From: an uncultured Bacilli bacterium
GTDB taxonomy: Bacteria > Bacillota_I > Bacilli_A > RF39 > UBA660
DNA length: 12,100 nt
Assembly: GCA_944332645.1 (NCBI GenBank)
Contig: CALVKK010000030.1
Span: forward strand, 1-12,100
Direction of reading: 5' to 3'
Shown here: positions 7,065 through 12,100 of the stretch, in pieces
Numbering within the stretch: position 1 is the stretch's first letter
How the letters are laid out: each line of letters begins with the position of its first letter
Notes under the pieces: generated by a model
The model's database searches: none
What the model saw: the letters and a program-made list of their open reading frames with translations, nothing else
Told to the model about the DNA's origin: nothing
Program-made: the position numbers and the translations under genes

Positions 7065-8117
7065 ATGTTTGGATTAGAAATGGATCAATTAGCTAATATT
7101 AAAGTTATTGGAGTTGGCGGTGGGGGAAATAACGCCGTAAATCGTATGATAGAGTCTGGTGTTCAAGGAGTTGATTTTATTGTTGCTAATACTGACCTAC
7201 AAGTATTAAATAAATCAAAAGCACCAATTAAAATTCAAATTGGAACAGATTTAACCAACGGGTTAGGCGCTGGTGCTAACCCTCAAATTGGAAAGGAAGC
7301 GGCACTAGAAAATAAAAATGAGATTGAAGAAGCATTAAAAGGTGCCGATATGGTATTTGTCACTTGTGGTATGGGTGGAGGTACCGGTACTGGTGCAGCA
7401 CCAATTATCGCTGATATAGCTCAAAATTTAGGCGCTTTAACTGTTGGTATTGTCACAAAACCATTTAGTTTCGAGGGTAGAAAAAGAATGCAACAGGCTA
7501 TTGCTGGTTTGGAAGAATTAAAGAAACATGTTGATACTTTGATTGTAATCCCTAATGATCGTTTAAGAGAAATAATAGATAAATCCACTCCTTTATTAGA
7601 TTCATTTAAAGAAGTTGATAATGTTTTAAGAAGAGGAGTTCAATCAATTAGTGACTTGATTGCTGTAGCTGGTCCTATTAACCTAGATTTTGCTGATGTT
7701 AAAACAGTAATGGAAAAAAGAGGTAATGCTTTAATTGGTATTGGTATGGGAGTCGGTGAAGATCGTGCTAAAGAAGCAGCTTTACAAGCAGTAACGAGCC
7801 CTTTACTTGAAACAGGTATAAGTGGAGCTACTGATGCTATTATTAATGTTACAGGCGGTTCTAATTTAACTTTATTTGAGGTTGAAGAAGCGGCTGAAGT
7901 GATCCGCCAAAGTGCTAACACAGATATCAATACAATATTTGGTGCAGTCATCAACGAAAATTTGAACGATGAATTGATTGTTACAGTTATTGCTACTGGT
8001 TTTGAAGAAGAAAAACAACCATTACATACATATGCTAATACTAATTCAAGTTCAACTGACGAAGATAATGAAGATAATACAGAAGTGCCATCATTCTTGA
8101 GAAATAGAGGTTTTTAA
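7065..8117 (+). CDS. ftsZ: Cell division GTPase FtsZ
   Basis: Tubulin homologue that polymerises into the Z ring at mid-cell. The GTP-binding domain starts at IKVIGVGGGGNNAVNRM (12-28). The tubulin signature GGGTGTGAAP is at 104-113, and the T7 loop NLDFAD (206-211) supplies the aspartates that complete GTP hydrolysis in the neighbouring subunit. The C-terminal tail EVPSFLRNRGF (340-350) is the conserved peptide bound by FtsA. The linker between core and tail (about 318-339) is short, acidic and Asn/Ser-rich; total length is 350 against about 380 in Bacillus. The ribosome site AAGGGAGG (7051-7058) is the strongest in the dcw block, fitting the high FtsZ dose cells need. A clear terminator follows at once. 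Confidence 0.99.
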   Translation: MFGLEMDQLANIKVIGVGGGGNNAVNRMIESGVQGVDFIVANTDLQVLNKSKAPIKIQIGTDLTNGLGAGANPQIGKEAALENKNEIEEALKGADMVFVTCGMGGGTGTGAAPIIADIAQNLGALTVGIVTKPFSFEGRKRMQQAIAGLEELKKHVDTLIVIPNDRLREIIDKSTPLLDSFKEVDNVLRRGVQSISDLIAVAGPINLDFADVKTVMEKRGNALIGIGMGVGEDRAKEAALQAVTSPLLETGISGATDAIINVTGGSNLTLFEVEEAAEVIRQSANTDINTIFGAVINENLNDELIVTVIATGFEEEKQPLHTYANTNSSSTDEDNEDNTEVPSFLRNRGF

Positions 8118-8141
8118 GCTCATCTAATTGATGAGTTTTTT
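8116..8141 (+). terminator. Intrinsic terminator after ftsZ
   Basis: Stem CTCATC (8119-8124) with GATGAG (8130-8135), a TAATT loop, extended outward by a G-U and two A-U pairs to 8116/8138, then an uninterrupted run of six T residues (8136-8141). It begins on the ftsZ stop codon and ends the division operon. Confidence 0.9.
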
Positions 8142-8158
8142 ATTTTCTTTTATGTAAC

Positions 8159-8187
8159 TTGTCTTGTTTTTTAATATTTGATATAAT
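8159..8187 (+). promoter_or_regulatory. Promoter of the antitoxin-Fic cassette (extended -10)
   Basis: TTGTCT (8159-8164), a 17-base spacer and TATAAT (8182-8187) with TG at 8179-8180. Transcription should start near 8194, exactly where the AGGTGA ribosome site begins, so the transcript would have a leader of about 10 bases. TATGTAAC (8151-8158) directly abuts the -35 and repeats the motif seen before murG. Confidence 0.8.
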
Positions 8188-8203
8188 GATTTTAGGTGAT
8201 TGT

Positions 8204-8410
8204 ATGTCTGATGAAAAAATATCACAAGAAGTAGAAAAGGCAGTTGGTAATATTAACATTGAAGGTAATGACATTTCAAAGCATGAGAAAAAATTAATCG
8301 CTAATGTTTATATTCGACATCAAGATGATTTAGGCCCAAATGCGGTGGGATCATTATTGCATGATATAGTTATGAAAGATAAGGAAAAGACTAATGGAAA
8401 GAAACGATGA
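8204..8410 (+). CDS. VbhA-like antitoxin of a class I Fic toxin
   Basis: A 68-residue charged, helical protein encoded directly upstream of, and overlapping by 17 bases, a Fic gene. In class I Fic systems a separate small antitoxin places a Glu, from a motif (S/T)xxxE(G/N), in the Fic active site and blocks productive ATP binding. Here AVGNINIEG (13-21) aligns by eye with the VbhA inhibitory segment as I remember it (ALASQRLEG). E20 and G21 are kept, but N16 stands where Ser/Thr is expected. The rest, with Lys/Glu-rich helices to residue 68, has the VbhA size and shape. The frame is open upstream, but AGGTGA (8194-8199) and the promoter position select the ATG at 8204. Its stop codon is TGA. 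Function is inferred from partner and motif; direct similarity is short. Confidence 0.78.
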   Translation: MSDEKISQEVEKAVGNINIEGNDISKHEKKLIANVYIRHQDDLGPNAVGSLLHDIVMKDKEKTNGKKR

Positions 8411-9053
8411 TATATTAGTTAATTATCAATCAAAATATTGTTACCCAGATTCAGAAGTATTATTAAATAAATATAATGTTACTGATCAAGAAATATTAGA
8501 TATAATTGAAAGACGTGTTAGCGCTTTAATGTTAACAAAAATTCAAATGCGTGAAATTCCAAATGAACAAATTCTTTTTAGTGTGAGTTATATTTGTCAG
8601 TTACATAAAGAAATCTTTGAAAATATTTATCCTTTTGCTGGAAAAATAAGAATAGAAAACATAACTAAGGGAAATACACCTTTTTGTCGACCTGATTTTA
8701 TTATTGATAATTTGACAAACATTTTAAACGCAATGAAAAAAGATATTCATAAATTAAAAGACAAATATGCTATAATTCATTTTTTAGCATATTATTATGC
8801 TGAATTAAATATCATTCATCCATTTAGAGAAGGTAATGGTCGTTTGATGCGTGAATATTTAAGACAAATAGTCGTTTTACTTAGAGAAAATTATAACCTT
8901 AATTATGATTTGGATTTTTCTGATGTCGATGAACTTGATAAAAAAAATCTGATGAACGGATCGATTATTAGCGCTATGACAGGTGAGTTAGCATATTTAG
9001 AAAAATTTTTTGATAGTACTTTAAAAGATAAAAATAAAGATTTTAAATTATAA
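8394..9053 (+). CDS. fic: Fic-domain AMP-transferase (toxin)
   Basis: Fic enzymes transfer AMP from ATP to a hydroxyl of a target protein; VbhT/FicT-type class I toxins modify GyrB and ParE and stop growth. The catalytic motif HPFREGNGRLMR (142-153) fits HxFx(D/E)GN(G/K)RxxR perfectly: H142 is the base, E146 binds metal, and R150/R153 hold the ATP phosphates. The upstream flap, TKGNTPFCRP (91-100), and HKEIFENIYPFAGKIR (71-86) are the standard preceding elements. There is no N-terminal inhibitory helix of its own and no C-terminal DNA-binding or transfer domain, as expected for class I with a separate antitoxin. Length 219 is normal and nothing indicates decay. AAGGAAAAG (8381-8389) inside the antitoxin gene is its ribosome site. 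Translation of the toxin therefore depends on transcription, and perhaps translation, of the antitoxin. The cellular target here is unknown. Confidence 0.95.
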   Translation: MERNDDILVNYQSKYCYPDSEVLLNKYNVTDQEILDIIERRVSALMLTKIQMREIPNEQILFSVSYICQLHKEIFENIYPFAGKIRIENITKGNTPFCRPDFIIDNLTNILNAMKKDIHKLKDKYAIIHFLAYYYAELNIIHPFREGNGRLMREYLRQIVVLLRENYNLNYDLDFSDVDELDKKNLMNGSIISAMTGELAYLEKFFDSTLKDKNKDFKL

Positions 9054-9082
9054 GATTTTTATTTTTTCTAAATTGAATTTTG

Positions 9083-9108
9083 AACCATAATATAAGTTGT
9101 GGTTTTTT
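9083..9108 (+). terminator. Intrinsic terminator after the Fic gene
   Basis: Stem AACCATAA (9083-9090) with TTGTGGTT (9097-9104), seven Watson-Crick pairs and one G-U, a TATAAG loop, and six T residues (9103-9108). It closes the antitoxin-Fic unit, which thus has its own promoter and terminator. The 56 bases that follow, up to the next promoter, are AT-rich and show nothing recognisable. Confidence 0.8.
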
Positions 9109-9164
9109 ATTGTAATATAAAATTTTAAATATGCATATTAATAAAAAAATATTTCCTAAAAGTA

Positions 9165-9192
9165 TTGACATTTTTTTGTAGTTGAGTAAAAT
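9165..9192 (+). promoter_or_regulatory. Strong promoter of the leader ORF and rel-like gene
   Basis: A perfect TTGACA (9165-9170), 16-base spacer and TAAAAT (9187-9192). It is the only full-consensus -35 in the window, and it lacks the TG extended -10 used by three of the other promoters. The start would be near 9199, shortly before the GAGGAGG ribosome site at 9210. Confidence 0.8.
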
Positions 9193-9224
9193 ATTGTTTA
9201 AATTTATTTGAGGAGGATTTTAGT

Positions 9225-9359
9225 ATGATAAAACTAATTGGTGAATTGATTATTAACCATGTAAAAAGAATAAGTGCTAGAAATCAATACTTTACTAACA
9301 CTATTTATTCATGCTTCTATTCTGTCCTAAATAATAAATATGATAATATCGGTGCTTAG
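9225..9359 (+). CDS. Small 44-codon ORF, possible leader peptide of the rel-like gene
   Basis: An unrecognised 44-residue reading frame (MIKLIGELIINHVKRISARN..., ending NIGA) with GAGGAGG (9210-9216) 8 bases before its ATG, and a consensus promoter just upstream. These signals are better than those of most genes here, so translation is likely. The peptide has an amphipathic, basic N-terminal half (Ile/Leu with Lys/Arg/His) and an Asn/Tyr-rich second half, without a clear membrane helix or codon runs of one amino acid. Its codons 42-44 form the left arm of a terminator hairpin, and the TAG stop lies in the loop side. The rel-like gene follows 53 bases after the stop. It may be a regulatory leader or a small functional peptide; I cannot tell which. 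Confidence 0.6.
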   Translation: MIKLIGELIINHVKRISARNQYFTNTIYSCFYSVLNNKYDNIGA

Positions 9360-9394
9360 TAAACATTATGTGTTTTCAGCACCGATTATTTTTT
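9348..9394 (+). terminator. Strong hairpin terminator between leader ORF and rel-like gene, likely attenuator
   Basis: A perfect 9-bp stem, ATCGGTGCT (9348-9356) with AGCACCGAT (9378-9386), contains a second stem, AAACA (9361-9365) with TGTTT (9371-9375), around the loop TTATG. Six T residues (9389-9394) follow, then immediately the GGAGGTG ribosome site (9400-9406) of the rel-like gene. No good promoter lies between the hairpin and that gene, so its expression should require read-through. A ribosome finishing the leader ORF would cover the left arm. In addition, TAATTGGTG (9235-9243) can pair with the right arm CACCGATTA (9380-9388), with one G-U, as an alternative fold. Terminator shape is seen; attenuation is inferred. 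Confidence 0.8.
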
Positions 9395-9411
9395 ATATTG
9401 GAGGTGTTTTG

Positions 9412-10851
9412 ATGAATAATATTATGTTACAAGATCTATTAAATAAACTAAAAGAGTATAATCCAGATGAGGTAGAAATCGTAAAAAAGGCTTATGAATA
9501 TGCAGATACTTTGCATAAAGGACAAATGAGACAAAGTGGTGAACCATATATAAGTCATCCATTAAATGTTGCTTATATTTTAGCTGACATGCATGCTGAT
9601 AAAGATACAGTATGTGCTGGGCTTTTACATGATACTTTAGAAGATACTAATATTACTAAAGAAGATATTGCTCATGATTTTAACCAAAATATTGCTAATT
9701 TAGTAGATGGGGTAACTAAATTATCCAAAATGAATTTTTCTACAAAGCAGGATCAGAACTACGCTAATACTAGAAAAATAATAACAGGAATAACAGAAGA
9801 TGTAAGAATAATTATAATAAAACTTGCAGATAGGCTTCATAATATGAGAACATTAGAGTTTAAATCAGAATTTAAGCAAAAAGAAAATGCTCTTGAAACT
9901 ATGGAAATATTTGTACCACTGGCTTATTATATAGGAGCATATAGAATAAAATCAGAACTAGAGGATTTATCTTTACAATATCTAAAACCAGACATGTATA
10001 AGAAAATAGAAGAAAGAAAGATAAAAATTGAAGAAATTAGTAATTCATGTTTAAAAGAGATGTTATATAAAATAGAAACATTATTAAAAGATAGGAATAT
10101 ACCTAATGAAATAAAAGTAAGAACTAAAAATATATATGGTATATATAAAAGATTAAATGAAGGGCATAAATTATCGGATATACATGATTTACTTTCTTTG
10201 AAAATAATGGTTGATGAAATAGAAAATTGCTACTTAACGTTAGGTTTGATTCATCAAGAATATCATCCAATAAATGATAAATTTAAAGATTATATATGTA
10301 ATCCAAAAACAAATATGTATAGAAGTTTACATACAACAGTATTTGGACCAGACGATAGATTAGTACAAACACAAATAAGAACATTCGATATGGACAAAGT
10401 AGCATCTTTTGGATTGACGGCTTATTGGGATGAACAAAAAGGAAAAGCAAGAGATGTAATGCAAGAGAATCTAAAACAAAGATTTCAGTTTTTTAAATCG
10501 TTAACAGAAATAAATTCCATGTTTGGAGATAATCAACAATTTGTAAATCAAGTAAAAAGTGAATTGTTTGCAGATAGGGTATATGTTTATACGACTAAAG
10601 GAGATATTATAGAACTTCCCAAAGGAGCGACAGCAATAGATTTTGCCTATAAAATTCATACAGATATAGGAAACACAATGGTTGGAGTATTTGTAAATGA
10701 TGAATATGTACCAGTAGATTATGTATTACAAAATAAAGATAGAGTTAGAATAGTTACTGATGATTTATCATTTGGTCCGCGTGATGATTGGGAAGAAAAA
10801 GCACATACAAGTTATGCTAAAAAGAAAATTAGAGATTTTAATAAAAAATAG
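9412..10851 (+). CDS. RelA/SpoT-family protein: intact ppGpp-hydrolase domain, degenerate synthetase domain, TGS; lacks the C-terminal regulatory domains
   Basis: RelA/SpoT proteins make and degrade the alarmone (p)ppGpp. The HD hydrolase domain (about 18-165) looks complete: R40, H49, H73-D74, E77-D78, D140 and N144 match the catalytic set of Rel from Streptococcus dysgalactiae with a constant offset of four. The synthetase domain (about 230-345) keeps R237, K239, D259 and Y303. However, the catalytic Glu of ExQIRT is Q319 (QTQIRT), the usual Ser of HIYSI is G243, NGYQSLH is NMYRSLH, and the AAHW motif is TAYW. A TGS domain follows (about 388-450, DRVYVYTTKGDII...). The protein then ends at 479 residues, without the helical, zinc-finger and ACT domains of ~730-residue enzymes. 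GGAGGTG 5 bases upstream fixes the start; longer upstream starts run into the terminator hairpin. Codons are unusually rich in ATA. I infer a hydrolase without synthesis. Confidence 0.85.
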   Translation: MNNIMLQDLLNKLKEYNPDEVEIVKKAYEYADTLHKGQMRQSGEPYISHPLNVAYILADMHADKDTVCAGLLHDTLEDTNITKEDIAHDFNQNIANLVDGVTKLSKMNFSTKQDQNYANTRKIITGITEDVRIIIIKLADRLHNMRTLEFKSEFKQKENALETMEIFVPLAYYIGAYRIKSELEDLSLQYLKPDMYKKIEERKIKIEEISNSCLKEMLYKIETLLKDRNIPNEIKVRTKNIYGIYKRLNEGHKLSDIHDLLSLKIMVDEIENCYLTLGLIHQEYHPINDKFKDYICNPKTNMYRSLHTTVFGPDDRLVQTQIRTFDMDKVASFGLTAYWDEQKGKARDVMQENLKQRFQFFKSLTEINSMFGDNQQFVNQVKSELFADRVYVYTTKGDIIELPKGATAIDFAYKIHTDIGNTMVGVFVNDEYVPVDYVLQNKDRVRIVTDDLSFGPRDDWEEKAHTSYAKKKIRDFNKK

Positions 10852-11012
10852 ATAGGATTGAAAATATATATCCTATATTAACAAAGATACCAAATGTAAA
10901 AATGAATAAAAGAGAATTTAATGCATTAAATGAAGAATTTGTTGCGAACGTTATTAATGAAACGTTGTCTAATTATAAATCAAGTGATGATAAAAAAACA
11001 ATTTCAAAATAA
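10845..11012 (+). pseudogene. Possible gene remnant or tiny ORF after the rel-like gene
   Basis: A 55-codon open stretch in a different frame from the rel-like gene overlaps its stop codon and ends with TAA at 11010-11012. The only ATG is at 10902, giving 36 residues (MNKREFNALNEEFVANVIN...), and no ribosome site precedes it. The translation looks protein-like, with a charged helical segment ending in a Lys/Asp/Ser tail. It may therefore be the 3' end of a gene whose front was lost when the rel-like gene or its segment was joined here. I do not recognise the family. It does not resemble the missing part of a Rel protein. Confidence 0.3.
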
Positions 11013-11060
11013 CTTTAAAAATAATAATAAGTTTTTTATGAATATATGGAGAAAGTGTAT

Positions 11061-11870
11061 ATGGAAGAACAAGAAATCAAAAAATTTATAGAACAAATAA
11101 AATTGGAATCAACATATGGTAAATTTCTAAAAATAGATATTATTTACCAACTAATAAAACTTTTTGATTCTATATATGAAAAACAAAGTTATTTTAATGA
11201 AATAGAAAATCCTTTAGAAATGGCTCTTGAATTTTATAAAGAATATAATATGGATTACTATGATATTATTATAGATAATATTGAAAATAAAAAAATTGTT
11301 TTTCGCCAAGATAAAGGTAAATCTTTTACCGACACAAATAATAATACTGCTTATATTAGATTATACGAAAATGATGGAGATCTTTTCAATATAGTTCACG
11401 AGTTAGCACATTTTATTGATAAAAATAGTAATCCTCCAATTGTTCCAAATGAGTATTATTTCTTATCTGAAGCATTTGCATTTTATATTGAAAAAGAATT
11501 AGAAAAATGGCTAGAAAACGAAAAATATAAAGGCTTAATTTCTACCAGAAAAAATAATAGAATGTATTTTGAAAACAAAATGTTAGAGGCAATTGAAAAT
11601 GAACTATACTACGAAAATTTATTTAGAAAAAAAGGAACAATCGAAGAAAGTGATATTGATATCAAAAAAATTAAATCTATAATGAAATACGATGTTTCTT
11701 CTAATGTTGTGAATTATTTATTACAATATCCATTAGCAAATATTATTTCTGATTATTTTATAAATAATAATATTATTCAAGATGATAGCCAATTTGTTGA
11801 AAAGTGCCTTAATATAGATTTATATGAATTATTAAGAAATTTATCATCAAATAAACTCTTAAAAAAATAA
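11061..11870 (+). CDS. Putative gluzincin-type zinc metallopeptidase, family unknown
   Basis: A 269-residue protein with the zinc-protease motif HELAH (113-117) and a downstream Glu in SEAFAFYIE (E137). The spacing HExxH-19 residues-E is that of thermolysin-like clan MA(E) enzymes: H113 and H117 with E137 would bind zinc, and E114 would be the catalytic base. A preceding strand, TAYIRLYEND (96-105), could be the edge strand of such a fold. There is no signal peptide or membrane segment, so it should act in the cytoplasm. The rest is helical and Lys/Glu/Asn-rich. The motif also recalls M3 and ImmA/IrrE peptidases, but neither is convincing. An earlier in-frame ATG at 11046 has no ribosome site, whereas GGAGAAAG (11048-11055) precedes the chosen start. 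Substrate and role are unknown; the neighbours do not reveal them. Confidence 0.65.
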   Translation: MEEQEIKKFIEQIKLESTYGKFLKIDIIYQLIKLFDSIYEKQSYFNEIENPLEMALEFYKEYNMDYYDIIIDNIENKKIVFRQDKGKSFTDTNNNTAYIRLYENDGDLFNIVHELAHFIDKNSNPPIVPNEYYFLSEAFAFYIEKELEKWLENEKYKGLISTRKNNRMYFENKMLEAIENELYYENLFRKKGTIEESDIDIKKIKSIMKYDVSSNVVNYLLQYPLANIISDYFINNNIIQDDSQFVEKCLNIDLYELLRNLSSNKLLKK

Positions 11871-12085
11871 TTAAAAGTATTGTTAAATTTATAATATTAT
11901 AGTAAAGTTAATATAGAAATTGATATTAAACTATTAATTTCTCAAAAGCGAGATAAAGTTTGAAATAACTTAACCATTCACTCCAAATATATTAATAGTA
12001 AAATGCATTTTCTGCTTATAAAAAATAATTCATATAATTTATTGTTTATGTGTTTGTGTAAATTTTGTAAATAAGGAGTAGTGAA
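11871..12085. other. Gene-free AT-rich stretch, possible structured leader
   Basis: About 215 bases with no supported gene on either strand. One imperfect hairpin is visible: GAAATTGATA (11916-11925) with TATTAATTTC (11932-11941), ten pairs including one G-U, loop TTAAAC. It has no T-run on the plus strand and only weak A/T pairs. TATAAT at 12033-12038 may be the -10 of the next gene; its -35 is not convincing. I recognise no known riboswitch. Confidence 0.4.
12033..12038 (+). promoter_or_regulatory. Possible -10 box for the last gene
   Basis: TATAAT, about 48 bases before the ATG at 12086. The region 16-17 bases upstream (TTCTGC) is a poor -35, and there is no TG extension, so the call is weak. 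Confidence 0.35.
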
Positions 12086-12100
12086 ATGTTTAATAATATT
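12086..12100 (+). CDS. Start of a gene cut by the window edge
   Basis: ATG at 12086 with AAGGAG (12073-12078) 7 bases before it; only five codons (MFNNI) are visible. The preceding GTG at 12081 is out of frame and too close to the ribosome site. Nothing can be said about the product. Confidence 0.6.

Noticed and set aside
7640..7954. 104-codon minus-strand frame in ftsZ
   Set aside because: It lies over a highly conserved part of ftsZ; long antisense frames arise there from codon bias, and no ribosome site is seen.
8159..8203. Upstream-extended start of the antitoxin
   Set aside because: The region contains the promoter -35 and -10 boxes; the ATG at 8204 has AGGTGA before it.
8408..8410. 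TGA as a tryptophan codon (Mollicutes-type code)
   Set aside because: No gene in the window has an in-frame TGA and Trp is written TGG; the antitoxin ends sensibly at this TGA.
9340..9411. Upstream-extended start of the rel-like gene
   Set aside because: The extra codons run through the terminator hairpin and T-run, and GGAGGTG directly precedes the ATG at 9412.
9412..10851. Toxic small alarmone synthetase or CapRel-type defence protein
   Set aside because: The hydrolase domain is complete, the synthetase site is altered, and no antitoxin-like C-terminal domain is present.
11011..11036. AACTT...AAGTTTTTT as a terminator before the peptidase gene
   Set aside because: Only a 5-bp stem with one G-C pair and a long loop; too weak to call.

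Overview
The window is AT-rich, uses the standard bacterial code (TGG for Trp; TGA closes the small antitoxin gene; no gene has an in-frame TGA) and has strong AGGAGG-type ribosome sites. Genes are almost all on the plus strand. The order murG-murB-divIB-ftsA-ftsZ is the Bacillus-type end of the division and cell wall (dcw) cluster. I infer a low-GC, walled member of the Bacillota, possibly one of the uncultured gut Bacilli; the exact lineage cannot be read from the sequence.

Region 1 (1-2999): the 5' end of a small minus-strand gene diverges from a type IV pilus / competence pseudopilus pair. This pair is a PilC/GspF platform protein with a ~250-residue extra N-terminal membrane and coiled-coil part, and the prepilin peptidase PilD. 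A weak hairpin follows.

Region 2 (3000-8141): a promoter preceded by a tandem 10-bp repeat drives murG-murB-divIB (lipid II synthesis, UDP-MurNAc synthesis, divisome). A second promoter drives ftsA-ftsZ (Z-ring and its membrane tether). A good intrinsic terminator ends the block.

Region 3 (8142-9108): a self-contained toxin-antitoxin cassette with its own promoter and terminator. A 68-residue VbhA-like antitoxin overlaps a 219-residue Fic AMP-transferase. The inhibitory helix keeps the Glu-Gly but has Asn where Ser/Thr is usual.

Region 4 (9109-12100): an accessory-looking stretch with many more ATA codons. A consensus promoter leads into a 44-codon reading frame whose last codons form the left arm of a strong terminator hairpin. 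The T-run of that hairpin sits directly before the ribosome site of a 479-residue RelA/SpoT-like protein, an arrangement that looks like an attenuator. The Rel-like protein keeps all ppGpp-hydrolase residues, has lost key synthetase residues, and ends after the TGS domain. A possible gene remnant, a putative gluzincin-type zinc peptidase, a gene-free leader and the first codons of another gene follow.

Most worth checking: the rel attenuator with its hydrolase-only product, the VbhA variant, and the enlarged PilC. No tRNA, rRNA, CRISPR array, insertion sequence or integrase was seen.
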